Of a DNA stretch of 64,000 bases, positions 39,033-50,629 are shown piece after piece; the first letter of the stretch is position 1; the number at the start of each line of letters is the position of its first letter. The translations under genes were made by a program, and so were the position numbers. The notes under the pieces are model-generated. The model was not told where the DNA came from and made no database searches. It saw only the letters and a list, made by a program, of their open reading frames with translations. This DNA is from Amoeboaphelidium protococcarum. Lineage: Eukaryota; Aphelidiomycota; Aphelidea. The stretch is from the NCBI GenBank assembly GCA_023515745.1, contig JALECJ010000007.1, positions 62,001-126,000 on the forward strand. The letters are read 5' to 3'.

Positions 39033-39796
39033 TTTATAGAAATTATAGAATTTTTAATTTCAATTTAATAAGTGTCAGTATCTATAGATTGCCTTAACGT
39101 TATAATAAAAAACATGAGACACCCCACACGCGTTTAATTGTCTCTCATATCAGAAGGTTACATCCCAAATTGATACTTTGCGATGTTGCATTCACGAGTT
39201 TGCGACAACACCGCGATCATCATCAGATCTAAACGATGCCATTGGGTCATAATGGAATAGATCAAAGTGATTTCATATAGTCAATCTTTACTGTCACGGA
39301 GATAATTAAGCTGAGTGGTCGACGTTTGAAACGAAATTAATACCAGTATCAGGAAACTGAAATTTAAGTTTACACTTGAGTTTAAATATTGTTGATTTCA
39401 TCCAATTCAACAAACCACAAAACTGGGTAAATGTTAGCTCATACATATTTAGGAGATCATTATCGCGTGCCATATACACAGGCTGCTGTTCTGACGATTG
39501 AATATTATACACCCATAGTCGGCGTGTTTGTAAACAAAGAGTCACTCTTAAATCAGCTAATTCTTCAGTAATATATCTATCAAAAAGAAATCATTTTTGT
39601 CGCGTATGGCAGGTTCCTCACAGTTAATACCACAAAGCTGTGGGAAAAGATTGGAAGCAATATGGGTAACAACTTACTAAACGATTCAAACAGGACGAGA
39701 GTGAAACAAATTGAAACATTTCTCGCCCGTTTGATTTTCTCTCTGGTTCTCGTTTCACTCACTCACTCACTGGCCCGCCCGAAATTTAACACGATT
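39033..39796. other. Intergenic interval with an unresolved minus-strand ORF
   Basis: A 764-base stretch between divergent starts. On the minus strand 39590-39294 is open for about 98 codons (DRYITEELADLRV, then TFTQFCGLLNWMKSTIFKLK), and 39762-39580 in another frame starts MSETRTREKIKRARN. They could be exons of a small gene, but no GTA...GTAG intron joins them in phase. An ACGCGT lies at 39128-39133. Confidence 0.3.
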
Positions 39797-41476
39797 ATGC
39801 TAGGTGCAGATAAGTAGACACAGCAGTCTAAATACCAGCACTTGTCACAGTCTGTTCAAGATTCATCTCTTCATCTATCCGTTTTGTGTGCTATGCAAGC
39901 TTTAGTTAAATGTAATTGCTATGAAAAGTTGAATTAATTGCTCTTATGGTAAGCTGAGAGGAGCGAGAATTTAATACGGAATGGATGCGCCAACGCTCTG
40001 GCCGTGGTCTTGGATGAGCTACTGCACCGGGCTGTAGATACTTAGTACAAGTAATCTCAGGTTAATAATAATAATAATATTAATTCCAGAAATAGCAGTA
40101 TGTCAAGTTTGGATTTGACCATTTAAAAGATGAAGAATGTCGATTTGAATCAGATTTCAGAGTACTAGTTGAATGACATTATTGGATCCCTGTATTAGAC
40201 TTATCTAAAGCTGAAGTAAAGTTCATAGAATAGGCAGATGCTTGATTTAATTAAATTCGATTATGAGGCAACTGGGTCTTAATTTTAGAAGGAAGTATAC
40301 CTTAAGCTCTTGAATGAAGCAATTTAGCCCGTTGTAAAGTCCATTCTCGCAGTACTGTCGGGGTAAAGTTACAGTTTTATCGTCTAAGATTTCTAATGTA
40401 GTTTATTTCCATAACAGGTGTTAAGTCAAGTTTAAGACATTTAAAGGTTGCATAATATGCTGCAAGGTTCGATATAACCAGGTGAATTGTAATATTCGAT
40501 ATTGCGATCAAAACAGCAGCGCTTTGATTAATCCAATCTTGATCAATTATTCAAGACGGTCAAAGATTAATATTAGCGGTTGAATTCCAAAGTTTTGGGT
40601 ATTCTATTCAAAGAATGCTAATTGATTTAAAAGTTTAATGACATTGTGATCAAATATTTCATGATGGACAGCGTAGAAGTTATTAAGTGGTTCTAACACG
40701 ATTTTACAGATATAATGTTGCCCAATGGTAGAATTGGATTGTATCAATACTTAGGTGGGGATATGATTTATGACTGTGGTAGTTCGCTGAGTGAGATGCT
40801 CTTCCTCATGATGGGTAAACAGTCATCCGTTCAGCAGCAGTAGTAGTAGAACTAATAGAGATATTTCCAGAGGTTGGGATTGCGAATGAAGGTTGAGGGT
40901 CCTCTTGAAGTTTTATTTCCTCTGAATGCATTTAGATCTTATGATTTGGTGTTTCGTTAGATGTTGTATATTAATGCATCCATTTTCGCTGTATCTAATC
41001 TGCTTAGTGAAGTCAACGATAGCTTATAACGCGACACTTGGTTGGCATTGTCTACTCTGCTCCAGGCCCTCTCTGTAATTTAGAATCATATTGCGGATTA
41101 ACTAAAATCTCATGTGCAATAATTCCAATCTTAATTGATTTAGACGTAGTAAACACTTAATAATCCTGAAAAAGTTGCTAGTCTGTCGCAACTGCAAATA
41201 TCTCATCACAGATTTTTAAGTGACTGCTTGGATTCTGCCCTGGTGACTGATATTGATTTAGTATCTGTTGTGCATCAATTATTTGATTAGTGTTTTACAT
41301 TTATACAAGAGTATGGAAAAGCAGTGGTAATAGAGAAAGATATCATGTCGACTGCCCAGCAATCAAATTAAACCATAAAAGCACTGGTAGAGCTGCTGCG
41401 AAAGCTAACTGCTGCGGGAGGAGAATTACATTTGGCAATGCTGTTTGATAGACTCTCATGTATTATAAATTTATGA
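39797..41476 (+). CDS. Gamma-tubulin complex component (GCP, GCP4-like)
   Basis: Single ORF of 559 residues with about 43 in-frame TAA/TAG codons and no TGA, so it is wholly invisible under the standard code. The C-terminal half matches the Spc97/Spc98/GCP gamma-tubulin-binding domain: YFMMDSVEVIKWFQ, LGLRMKVEGPLEVLFPLNAF, RSYDLVFRQMLYINAS, HHRFLSDCLDSAL, TIKALVELLRKLT and HLAMLFDRLS. This order and the short length look most like GCP4. Such proteins form the gamma-tubulin ring that nucleates microtubules. The N-terminal GRIP1 part is short and poorly conserved, so an upstream exon may be missing. An (AAT)n run near 40064 encodes poly-Asn. Confidence 0.8.
40062..40080 (+). repeat. (AAT)n microsatellite within the GCP gene
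   Basis: About six AAT units, in frame, encoding a short Asn run. A similar coding tract, (GAT)n at 43867-43887, encodes poly-Asp in the XRCC4/PAXX-like gene. Confidence 0.8.
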
Positions 41477-41512
41477 AATATTTGTATCTATATACACTTT
41501 ATTCATAGCGTA

Positions 41513-43377
41513 TCATAGTGCATCCATATCCACCGGCTTACCACCAATCCAAAGCTACGATATTTTGCTCGCGGATAATCGTTCTTCATCTAGATCTAGA
41601 TCCCAAATCTTGGTGTCCACCATTATAAAATCTGCGCATGATCCAACTTTCAACTAACTATATTCATCGTCTTTACAACAAGCATATGCGCCATTTATGG
41701 TATACATTTGTAAGATTTGGTCAAAGGTTAGACATTACTCTGGATTAAACTATGCTGATTTCTTAGTGCTCTTGACTTGACTTGCACTTTAGATTTAGGA
41801 ATCATCTTTAGATTATAAATCATCATAAGAACGAAATATAGCAGCTGCAATACCAAGTAATGGATCACAGCTCTCAACTGGAGCATCAGATCCTCCGGCA
41901 CATATAACTCCAGCATCCCATAATGATTTCCAAGCGTAACAATACTTTAGACGTTTCTGGTCAGTGCCGAGAATCTACTTTAAATGAGGTGCATCTGAAG
42001 TGACAAATGACGGCTGTATATCGGCAATCACACCCATCCTGGCCATACGTTCGATAAGGCTTTGGGTGAGCACCTGGCAATGTGTCAGAATAGGACGATG
42101 CTCACGCGTAAGGCCAGCGTTTTCAAACGCATCCAACACAACTGAGGCAGCATAATCACCAATAGCGTGAACTTCTAGTCGCCATCCGCGGTCATGAGCA
42201 TCTTTGACGCGAGCGAATAACTCCTCCACGGTGAGTGACAAATGACCGGCATGATCACATTTATCATAGTGTTTGCTCAAGGCGGCAGTCTTGGCTCCCA
42301 AGCTTCCATCTGCAAACAACTTGACGCGATCGCAGAATAGCTATCCCTTGTGCGAGATTCCAGTATACAGTTCAGGTATATAGAATGGACTATCAGGAAG
42401 AGTCTCGTCATACGGGATGGTGAGATGGATTCGTAACGGCATTACGATATCATCATCGTCAATTAGAGACTTCCATACATTCCAGGCACCATAAAAATCG
42501 TTGGTCTATACTGAGGATATACCATGTCTGAGACACTCCTTAGCACCGCGTCTAAAGATTAACTGCTTAACACGATCAGGGTAAGAGAGATAGATGAACT
42601 TTTTCACTTCAAACAATGCCGACTCTCGCAAAATTCCGTTAAGATTCTTACTTTAGTCTCTTTCAATAAGAATAGTAGAATCCAAATTCTTGCTGAAGAA
42701 ACTTCGTAGCTGTTGCAAGTGCTGATCTTCATTCGACTGTAGATCATGGTCGCCATCAGAGACGAGCAACCTGCTGGAATCTTCAGGCGAAAGTAAGCCA
42801 AAGAGTTTCAATGCTTTGCTGTTCACTATACACTAATGAAGACAAGTTCTAAACAACACCACAGGCATATCCCTAGAAATCGACATGGAATCCAATAACT
42901 CTCTAGAGATTTCCATTAGAGATTCATTCCAGCCTACAAGAACGTGAAAGGTTGATTCAATAATATTCAGTAGGCAAATCCCAACTGATGAATAAACTTA
43001 CCGTTGGAAGATAATACGCGCAACTCTGGGTGATCCGAATGCAACTTGTGCAGCTATCCATCAAGCTACTGGATAGATTTAACATCAGCCATATCAACTG
43101 CCAGATTGGATAGACTCTCGCCCAACATTTACACATGAATATGCGAATCGGTAAACGCAGGCAGAATATATTGGGGTAGAATATCATAATCATTGTTCAC
43201 TTATAAGTAGGAGTCATACCCGCTATCATATTTAAATTTCAATTCACCATTAGCACCAATTTCCATCGTATCGAGCTCAGTTCCAGTTTAAATTTCCCGT
43301 ACTCTTCCATCTTAAATCACCATAGAGCCCATAATGCCATTATGAGTCCAAATTCGATTACGCGCACTTACAAGCAT
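41513..43377 (-). CDS. YtcJ-type (amidohydrolase 3) metal-dependent hydrolase
   Basis: Two exons (intron 42934-43001, 68 nt) give 598 residues. Seen are MLVSARNRIWTHNGI, metal site FTDSHIHVQMLGESL, KLFADGSLGAKTAALS, the loop EVHAIGDYAASVVLDAFE, LTHCQVL, CAGGSDAPVESCDPL and GSCADFIMVD. This is the amidohydrolase-3 family, often annotated as exoenzyme regulatory protein or N-substituted formamide deformylase (NfdA); true substrates are mostly unknown. The intron junction restores SSNGWNESL. It converges with the GCP gene, 36 bases apart. Confidence 0.85.
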
Positions 43378-43748
43378 TATTATTATTGCACGTCACGTTA
43401 ACACAAGTTTTAATTATTAGTAAGGAAGGGGGGGGGTTCAATTGAACTTATTCGGGTCTTTCTTAAAGATTGATTAGACATGTATCTTAAATCTACACAT
43501 GGTACTATTCACGGTATAAATACGCGGTTAAAATATTATCATAGTATATTCTAGTAGTGAAATTCCAGTGTGACTAAAATTGTCACATCTGAGTAAGTTC
43601 CCTTCTCCATTCTTTTCTGATCAGAAGTTCGAATGCAGTTTTGATATACAATACATAGCAATAGTTACATTTTTGGCAGTTAATTCATAAATAATAATCA
43701 CATTAATAATTTAATTTTGGATATTTGCAGTTTTAAGTTAATTGTATA

Positions 43749-44489
43749 ATGAGTAGCTGTTGCTATAATTTAATTTATGATTAGATTGATTTATAAAAGT
43801 TTTGGATCATTGAGTGTATTGATGTGCCATATGAGGGAACTTCTACTAATAATAATGATAATAACAATGATGATGATGATGATGATGAGTAAGAGTATTC
43901 AGTTTAAATAAAAATTCAAATTACAGATGGAGTATCAAGTTTGTATTGCGCCGAAAAGTAATTTTAATCCGCAGTAGAAGGTGATTAATTTTTGAAAGCT
44001 ATAACATCTGGGCAGTCTTTTGTTAATGTTGAAAGAGATGGCACCGGTCTGAAGTTGACTGTAAAAGGTGTCACTGATCAATGGATTGTACAGTGTAAAT
44101 CTTCATAAATAACTAATCAGTTGCGCGATATTCTCTGGCGCATGGCTCGTAAGATTTAGTAATAGAATGTCTTGGAGTAGAATATACAAGAGCTGTAATA
44201 GGAGGTTGCCAATCTTAAATCTGCAACAGCTGCTGCAAGTCAGTCGTCCTCCACAAGAACACCTGATCCTGTGTCAACTCAGTAATCGCCATCTATTAAT
44301 CCACCATCTCCTCTTAGAATGAGTCCTTATCATCGCTCCAAGAGAATGAAGCCCAAATTGGCTCCCAAAGCTGAGGCTATAATTGGAAAGCGGAGTACTT
44401 CCGTTAATTTTGTTAATCCAACTCAAAAGTTGCGAACTGGAGCCAACGCTCGATGGGCTAGTACCAAAAATGCCGATGCTGATCAATGA
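43749..44489 (+). CDS. XRCC4-superfamily (PAXX/XLF-like) protein, tentative
   Basis: Single exon, 246 residues. The layout is a beta-rich head (FWIIECIDVPYE, an Asp tract, IKIQITDGVSSLYCAEKQF, DGTGLKLTVKGVTDQW), then a helix/coil (QLRDILWRMARKIQQQ to LQQEVANLKS), a Ser/Pro linker, and a basic conserved-looking tail ending GKRSTSVNF ... RTGANARW. This is the layout of XRCC4, XLF and PAXX, whose basic tail binds Ku in non-homologous end joining. The match is structural and by motif only. SAS-6-type proteins have a similar layout. Confidence 0.45.
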
Positions 44490-44612
44490 TGATTTCAATA
44501 GTTGGCTTTAGACTATATGATTTTAATTTAACGCGCAATAAGACTATATCATTGTTTAGAATATAATATTATTCACTACTGAGTTTGAGATAGTCTCTGT
44601 CAATATTATCCA

Positions 44613-46097
44613 TCAATTTAGCCAAGTTTGGACGTCAGGCTTTCCCCACTTCTTGGTGACTTTACGGCGCCAAGTGAAGAATTCCACTGCGGAATCTCCA
44701 GTGATATCACCGACAAATCCAAACTTACTTCTCTTGATACCACCGAATGAGAATGGCTCCCTCGGCACTGGAACTCCAATATTGAGACCCATCATACCAG
44801 CCTGAAATCTATTCAAAAACCAATCTGCAGTCTTTGCATCCTGAGTATAGATAGCGGCGGCGTTACCATACTGGGAAGAGTTTTAAATATCAACCGCCTA
44901 CTGAGGAGACTCGCACTGATATATGCTCAGCACTGGACCAAAGATCTCTTCTTTCATTGCAGGATCTTGACTGCTCTTGTGTAGAATTATAGTCGGACCG
45001 ACCCAATAGCCGCTCTTATGCTCCTTACACCACTTTCGACCATCCAATAAGATTTGAGCTCCGTATTTTGATTCTGCCTCATCAATATAACGCACAATCT
45101 TCTGCATACTCTGCTCATCAATGACCGGCCCAATCTAACCAGCATCTTTACCTGCAGACACAGCCGCTGCTTTCTATACAATCTAGTCAATCAATTACTA
45201 CTAACTCTGACCAATTATCAACAATACCGACGCAGCCATACATCTTTATCCTGAGCAACCGGCAAAACTGTTCACTACATCCTGGGAAGTCATTGCCACA
45301 TCACAATCTGGAGCCGCCACAAGATGATTTTTAGCTCCACCCAGAGCTAGTACTCTTTTATTCAGCTATGAGCATCGATGATACAACAGCTCAGCCACAT
45401 TGCTAGTACCAACAAAAGTCATTGCTTTCACCAGTGGATGATCAACAATAGCCTCCACAGTCTACCTAGTGCCATTCAGGAGAGTGAATACACCATCAGG
45501 CAGACCGGCCTCTTTCCAAATAGCCGCCACCTTGTTCATCGTCATTGGCACCTTCTCGCTAGGCTTGAGTACTAATGTATTACCGCAAGCTAGCACATGA
45601 CCAATAGTCCAAAATGGGACCATATACGGAAAATTGAACGGCACAATGGATGCCACAACTCCGAGCGGTAGTCTATCGTCTTGACAAAATACACCGCGAG
45701 ATACTTCCATATGATTACCTTGCTTCTAGTTCTACAGTGAAATAGCATACTCCAAAGTCTCATTACCCTTAGAGATCTCAGCCATAGCCTCGGGGATAGT
45801 CTTTCCATGTTCAAGATTGATAATACGGGCAAGTTCATCCTTGTACTTGAACTCTACCAGGTGTAGGTACTTGGTCAAGTATGCAACTCTAGACTTTAAA
45901 GTCAACTATGACCAGGATAAATACGCCTTATGCGCCGACTGAATGGCCGCATCGACAGCAGATGCATCTGTCAAAGGAACTTGAGCAATCACCGAGCCAT
46001 CATGAGGAGTGGAAACTTATAAGAAATTCTCTCCACTGCCAGCAACATCTTGATACTAACCACTGACAAAATTCTACAACTTGACCACTTGACTCAT
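44613..46097 (-). CDS. Methylmalonate-semialdehyde dehydrogenase (acylating)
   Basis: Single exon, 494 residues, TGA 44613-44615. It oxidises (methyl)malonate semialdehyde to propionyl- or acetyl-CoA in valine and thymine breakdown. Motifs: SIVPFNFPYMVPFWTIGH, TLVLKPSEKVPMTM, VGTSNVAELLY, LGGAKNHLV, the active site FAGCSGQRCMA with the catalytic Cys (Gln is TAA), EEIFGPVLS, and GLNIGVPVPREPFSFGG. The MMSDH family mark GQRCMA distinguishes it from other ALDHs. No N-terminal mitochondrial presequence is evident (MSQVVKLQNFVSG). It shares a 381-base divergent intergenic region with urease. Confidence 0.93.
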
Positions 46098-46478
46098 ACT
46101 AGAATTAGTTTAATTATCTACACCAACAGATCTCTGTATTGCAGATGAAACACTTCAGCCGATCGTGGGAATTGGTAGAAAGAAAAGATGAAATCGGCTT
46201 GAGAATTCGTATGTCGCCCTTTTGAAAATGTTTCAGCTCAGGACAAAGAAGAACTGTTTGCTCGTCATACATAGAGAGAGGGAGACAACTTGACGCGCGT
46301 TCTATTCTGGTCACATAAGGACCGTTTACTTGCATCGTTCTCTGAAACACTCTTCAACGAAATCGCTCTCAATTGTTCCTGTTGAATTTTACGCGTTTCA
46401 TTCCTTTGACTTCATTTACACTAGCTTTGGTAACAGTTGACTCTTATAGTAATCATATCCTATTATATAGAGTATAGT
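46098..46478. promoter_or_regulatory. Divergent promoter region of MMSDH and urease
   Basis: A 381-base region between two divergent ATGs. It has an ACGCGT at 46391-46396 and an AT-rich stretch (tattatatagag) just before the urease start. A minus ORF at 46114-46350 is not supported. No specific factor site can be assigned. Confidence 0.35.
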
Positions 46479-49133
46479 ATGCATTTGACACCTTAGGAAC
46501 GTGATAAGCTTTAGATTTCTTAGATTGCCAAGTTGGCATAGACCAAGCTGTTAAAAAAGAAGCAGTTGAATTACATTGAAGCAACGGCACTGATTTGTCA
46601 TGTACTACTTGGGCACAATCAACTGTCAGTTTCCAAGTTGATGGATATGGGAAGGATTATTCTGGGACCGAAACAAGTCACTTCTATGGCTATTACCATC
46701 GTGAAAGAGATTCAGATTGAAATATGTTTACGTGATGGCGTAAAGTTGGTGACCATTCATGATCCGTTCTAGTGTTTTACTTTTGAGAATGCCTTCTTTG
46801 ACTGCCCTGGTTTGTTGAATGATGATAAATCGCGTGTGTGGGTTAGTAGGCTGTAATGGGATTGTCCAGATAATAAGCCTATTAGAATACTGGTGTAAGA
46901 TTAGAATGAGTCAAAGGAGGACGATAGCAATACTAAGATTTTACTCAATGAAGGTTAGAAGCGAGTCCGTATGCGTGTAGTTAACATGGGAGATCGCGCT
47001 GTGCAGGTGGGCTCACACTTTCCATTGCTTGAAGTTAATCCACAGCTTAAACTTAATCGCGCCATTGCATATGATCCTAGTTCTTTGAGTGGTGAGTATA
47101 GTCCTTTAAGGCTGGATATTGCGGCTGGTTGTGCCGTCCGCTTTGAACCAGGTGAGGAGAAGTACGTCAACTGTGTCTCTTACACCGGATAGTACAAGAT
47201 TATTGAAGGAGGTAATGGTTTAGGCAAATTGGTGTTTGATGGTGGATAGCAGAAGTGGACAAGACCTGATTTATAAACAGTTATGGATAGAGTAACGGCT
47301 GGTGGATTTTTGCATGATGAAACTATACCTCAAGTCGTTGATGACTAAAATCGAATATCAAAATCTGATTACTTTGAGGCGTATGGACCTACAGTTGGAT
47401 AAAAAATGCGATTAGCAGATACTAATCTCGTCGTTGAGATTGAAAAAGATCTATGTGCCCAGTTTGGTTATGGTGATGAATGTGTATTTGGTGGCGGTAA
47501 AGGTATACGCGAGGGAATGTGCTAGTGTGGACTGATTAACAACGACGGGGGTATAGGGATTTTGAAAGACTGCGCCGAGTGTGATGGTGGGCCTCTGGAT
47601 TTGTGTATCACAAATTGTGTCATTATTGACTATACTGGCATATACAAAGCTGATGTTGGCGTAAAAGATGGTAAGATTCGTGCTATTGGAAAAGCTGGCA
47701 ATCCATCAACAATGAAAGTCTCTCCTGGGATGGTTATAGGCGTTTGCACAGAGATTATGAGTGGCGAGGGAAAAATACTGACTGCAGGTGGTATTGATAC
47801 ACATGTTCATTTCATATGTCCACAGTTGATGGAGACTGCCATTTGCTCCGGTCTTACAACACTCATTGGTGGTGGTACTGGAATAAACACGGGGACTTGT
47901 GCCACCACATGCACACCAGGCAAGTTTCATATCCGTACAATGCTCTAGGCTATTGATAATTTCCCGCTTAATATTGGCTTGACAGGAAAAGGAAATTCAA
48001 GCTGCATTGAGCCACTTATTGAATAGATTGAAGCTGGTGCTATCGGTTTGAAGTTGCACGAGGATTGGGGATCCACACCATCTGCTATTGATACTTGCCT
48101 GACAGCATGTGATAAATATGATGTGCAATGTACCATACATACCGATACTTTGAATGAATCTGGGTTCCTTAGTTAAACGCTGAAGGCTATAAAAGGGCGC
48201 ACTATTCATTTCTATCACTCAGAAGGTGCCGGCGGTGGTCATGTACCAGATATCATTGAATGCTGCTCTTTCCCGTATGTTATACCTTCGTCAACTAATC
48301 CCACTAGGCCGTACACTGTGAATACCGTCGATGAACATCTTGATATGTTGATGATTTGTCATCACTTGAACAAGAACATTCCAGAAGATGTTGCCTTTGC
48401 TGAGAGCAGAATTAGAGGTGAGACTATTGGCGCTGAAGATTATTTGCAGGATGTTGGTGCGATAAGTATCATCTCGAGTGATTCCCAGGCGATGGGACGT
48501 ATTGGAGAAGTTATAATACGGACTTGGTAAACTGCGCACAAGATGAAAGAGGTGTATGGTGAACTTTTGCCGGATGGCGCGTCTAGTCCTGTAGGCAATG
48601 ATAATTTCAGAGTAAAACGATATGTAGCTAAATTTACTATCAATCCTGCACTTGCTCATGGAGTGGCACATCTTGTTGGCTCTGTTGAAGTTGGTAAATT
48701 GGCAGATCTCGTGTTGTGGAAGCCTGAGTTTTTTGGAGTTAAGCCTGAAGTGGTATTTAAGGGCGGCGTTGTTACTTACGCGCAAGTCGGTGATCCTAAT
48801 GCAAGTATACCAACACCACAGCCATCCTTCATGAGGCCCATGTTTGGTGCTAGTCCTAGTGTTGTTTAATCGGGAGAGAATTCTAATTGCTTGACATTTG
48901 TATCTAAACATTCGCTTCTGGAGGGAAATATCGCAAATAAGTACGGTCTGAAGAAGAAGGTGGTGGCAGTTGAAAATTGTCGATCCGTCACCAAGGCTGA
49001 TATGAAGTTGAACAACTTCACACCAAAAATTGAGGTTGATCCGGAAACATTCCAGGTGAAAGTTGACGGCCAAGTCATTCGGGTAGAGCCAACTTCGCAA
49101 GTTCCTCTATCTAACGAGTACTTTATATTCTGA
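46479..49133 (+). CDS. Urease, single-chain (gamma-beta-alpha)
   Basis: Single exon, 884 residues (plant and fungal ureases about 840). A nickel enzyme that splits urea to ammonia and carbamate. Gamma part 1-97 ([23 protein letters not shown]), beta part about 140-235 ([33 protein letters not shown]), alpha part from about 290. Active-site motifs are intact: [32 protein letters not shown] with the carbamylated Lys, [32 protein letters not shown] and SSDSQAMGR. The flap-region LHD of other ureases reads LQD here. UreD, UreF and UreG are not in the window; the CobW gene at 57.7 kb is not UreG. Confidence 0.97.
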
Positions 49134-49257
49134 ATCGTCACAGTGCTCATTCAAACTACATTTAAACTTCTCCGTATCTTCAAAATAGTGGCTTAACTTT
49201 TTTAAGTACATATAATGAGAGCCAATGAATTATATTGTACAGTTTTCATGAACTTTG

Positions 49258-50118
49258 TCATTGCTCTGACCGCTTTTAAGCATCGTCGGCAATTTTCCAA
49301 ATGTATTTGGCGTAAGTGGGTAGAACGTGAAAATACATTGGATCTTTGATCTCACGGAGCAACTCTACAGGATCTTGTTTAATTAGTATTGCGTCTCTTG
49401 CACCACCATATATTCCAGCTATAAGATCTCCAGGGAATCTGTAAACTTTACAGTCCAAATCTGCTGCAGCACCCTACGGACACTCGGGCGAACCCATGTA
49501 TATCAACTTTACTTTATCTCGATGCTATTATAACAGTCGTCTCACTGATGATTGGTCATGTATTAGACGGTTCAGCACCATGCCACCGTGACTATGCGCG
49601 ATAAAATCCACTTTCGTGTACTGATCATCATGTAAAATTTCACTCAAGATCTGCTCCAACTATTGCTTATGTCGACTCACAACAGATAGAGCTTTAAGGG
49701 TCAAATAGGCGCGAAATGTCAAAAAGAAGTCTCCCACCAGTTAAAATAAGGATCCCTTAGCCTTCTTTGCCAAATAGCAGAAAGAGGATATTACAAAAAT
49801 TAATGCTGTGCCTTGTATCACGCCCTTCGATAGATACTCGCGGTACTTGCCAGCGAGCAATAGCAAATTGCCACTTGTTTCAATCAGCATATCATTCATC
49901 AAAAACCAAACTTGATACGGTATTGTATCATTGGGGACGAGGTACACTTCATCATAGACATCATGTCTCAGCAGTGAGTCAATAACTGTCATATCGATGA
50001 ACTTTTTACGTTCATCAATCGAAAAAATGCCATTGATTAAAATGCATGCCTTCTTGCCTTTGCCCGAGTCTTCCCGTTTAGGATGAACCGAACACCTAGT
50101 GAATTTCTACACTTTCAT
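49258..50118 (-). CDS. Alpha/beta-hydrolase, lipase-like
   Basis: Single exon, 286 residues, TGA 49258-49260. A basic start is followed by a strand CILINGIFSID, then a likely membrane-interacting segment (TALIFVISSFCYLAKKAK, about 95-115). The nucleophile elbow is KVDFIAHSHGGMVLNRLIH (A-H-S-H-G, Ser nucleophile at about 172). Later GDLIAGIYGGARDAI and the terminal FHVLP segment could hold the acid and His. The family is the broad lipase/PGAP1-like group; substrate unknown. Confidence 0.6.
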
Positions 50119-50308
50119 TACTACTTTTCTTAAGTGTCTTAATAAAAGGAAAAGGCGAAAAATCCAGTATGTCATGAGTTAGTTGTGCTGTATCACCTAA
50201 GCGTAAACATATTGTGATTCATCCAAATCTGCTCTTTCACTATCGAACCCCGTTATCATGAACGCGCGCTAGAACTTAAAATCTTACTGCATGTTGAATG
50301 CTCAAAGA

Positions 50309-50504
50309 CAGGGACGGAGCGTCTAAGGACCTGACCCGGACCAGGTCCGGGTCAAATACTCTTGAAAAAGCAAAGTTATGGTGTTTTGCGGTAGTAAACT
50401 CACTTAAAATGCAATAAAATAGCATTATTTGATATTCAAAACATGATATTATAGCGTTGGTCCGGGTCAAAATTTGTGAATTCTTCTTTTGCGCTACGTC
50501 CCTG
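50309..50504. mobile_element. hAT-type MITE, 196 bp, with 8-bp target-site duplication
   Basis: The element begins CAGGGACGGAGCG and ends CGCTACGTCCCTG: terminal inverted repeats with one mismatch over 13 bases. It is flanked on both sides by ctcaaaga (50301-50308 and 50505-50512), an exact 8-bp duplication. CAGGG ends and 8-bp duplications are diagnostic of hAT. Inside are a perfect palindrome at 50333-50353 (gacccggacc a ggtccgggtc) and a further copy of ggtccgggtc at 50459-50468. No transposase is present, so it is non-autonomous. It lies 126 bases beyond the stop of the gene ending at 50630. Confidence 0.88.
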
Positions 50505-50629
50505 CTCAAAGATAAAAATGAATTTAGACTGTAGGAGAAAATTATATTCCTTTGCACATTAAGATCATCTGTGTCTTTCTTGTTCACCAGTAGGAGTAGA
50601 TAGATCTCAGTCACCTTAGCGAAAATGCA

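Noticed and set aside
50237-50629. Extension of the unknown gene through the MITE, which would have been an in-frame 204-base insertion
   Set aside because: An in-frame TGA at 50630-50632 ends the gene before the element; the open frame beyond it is chance.
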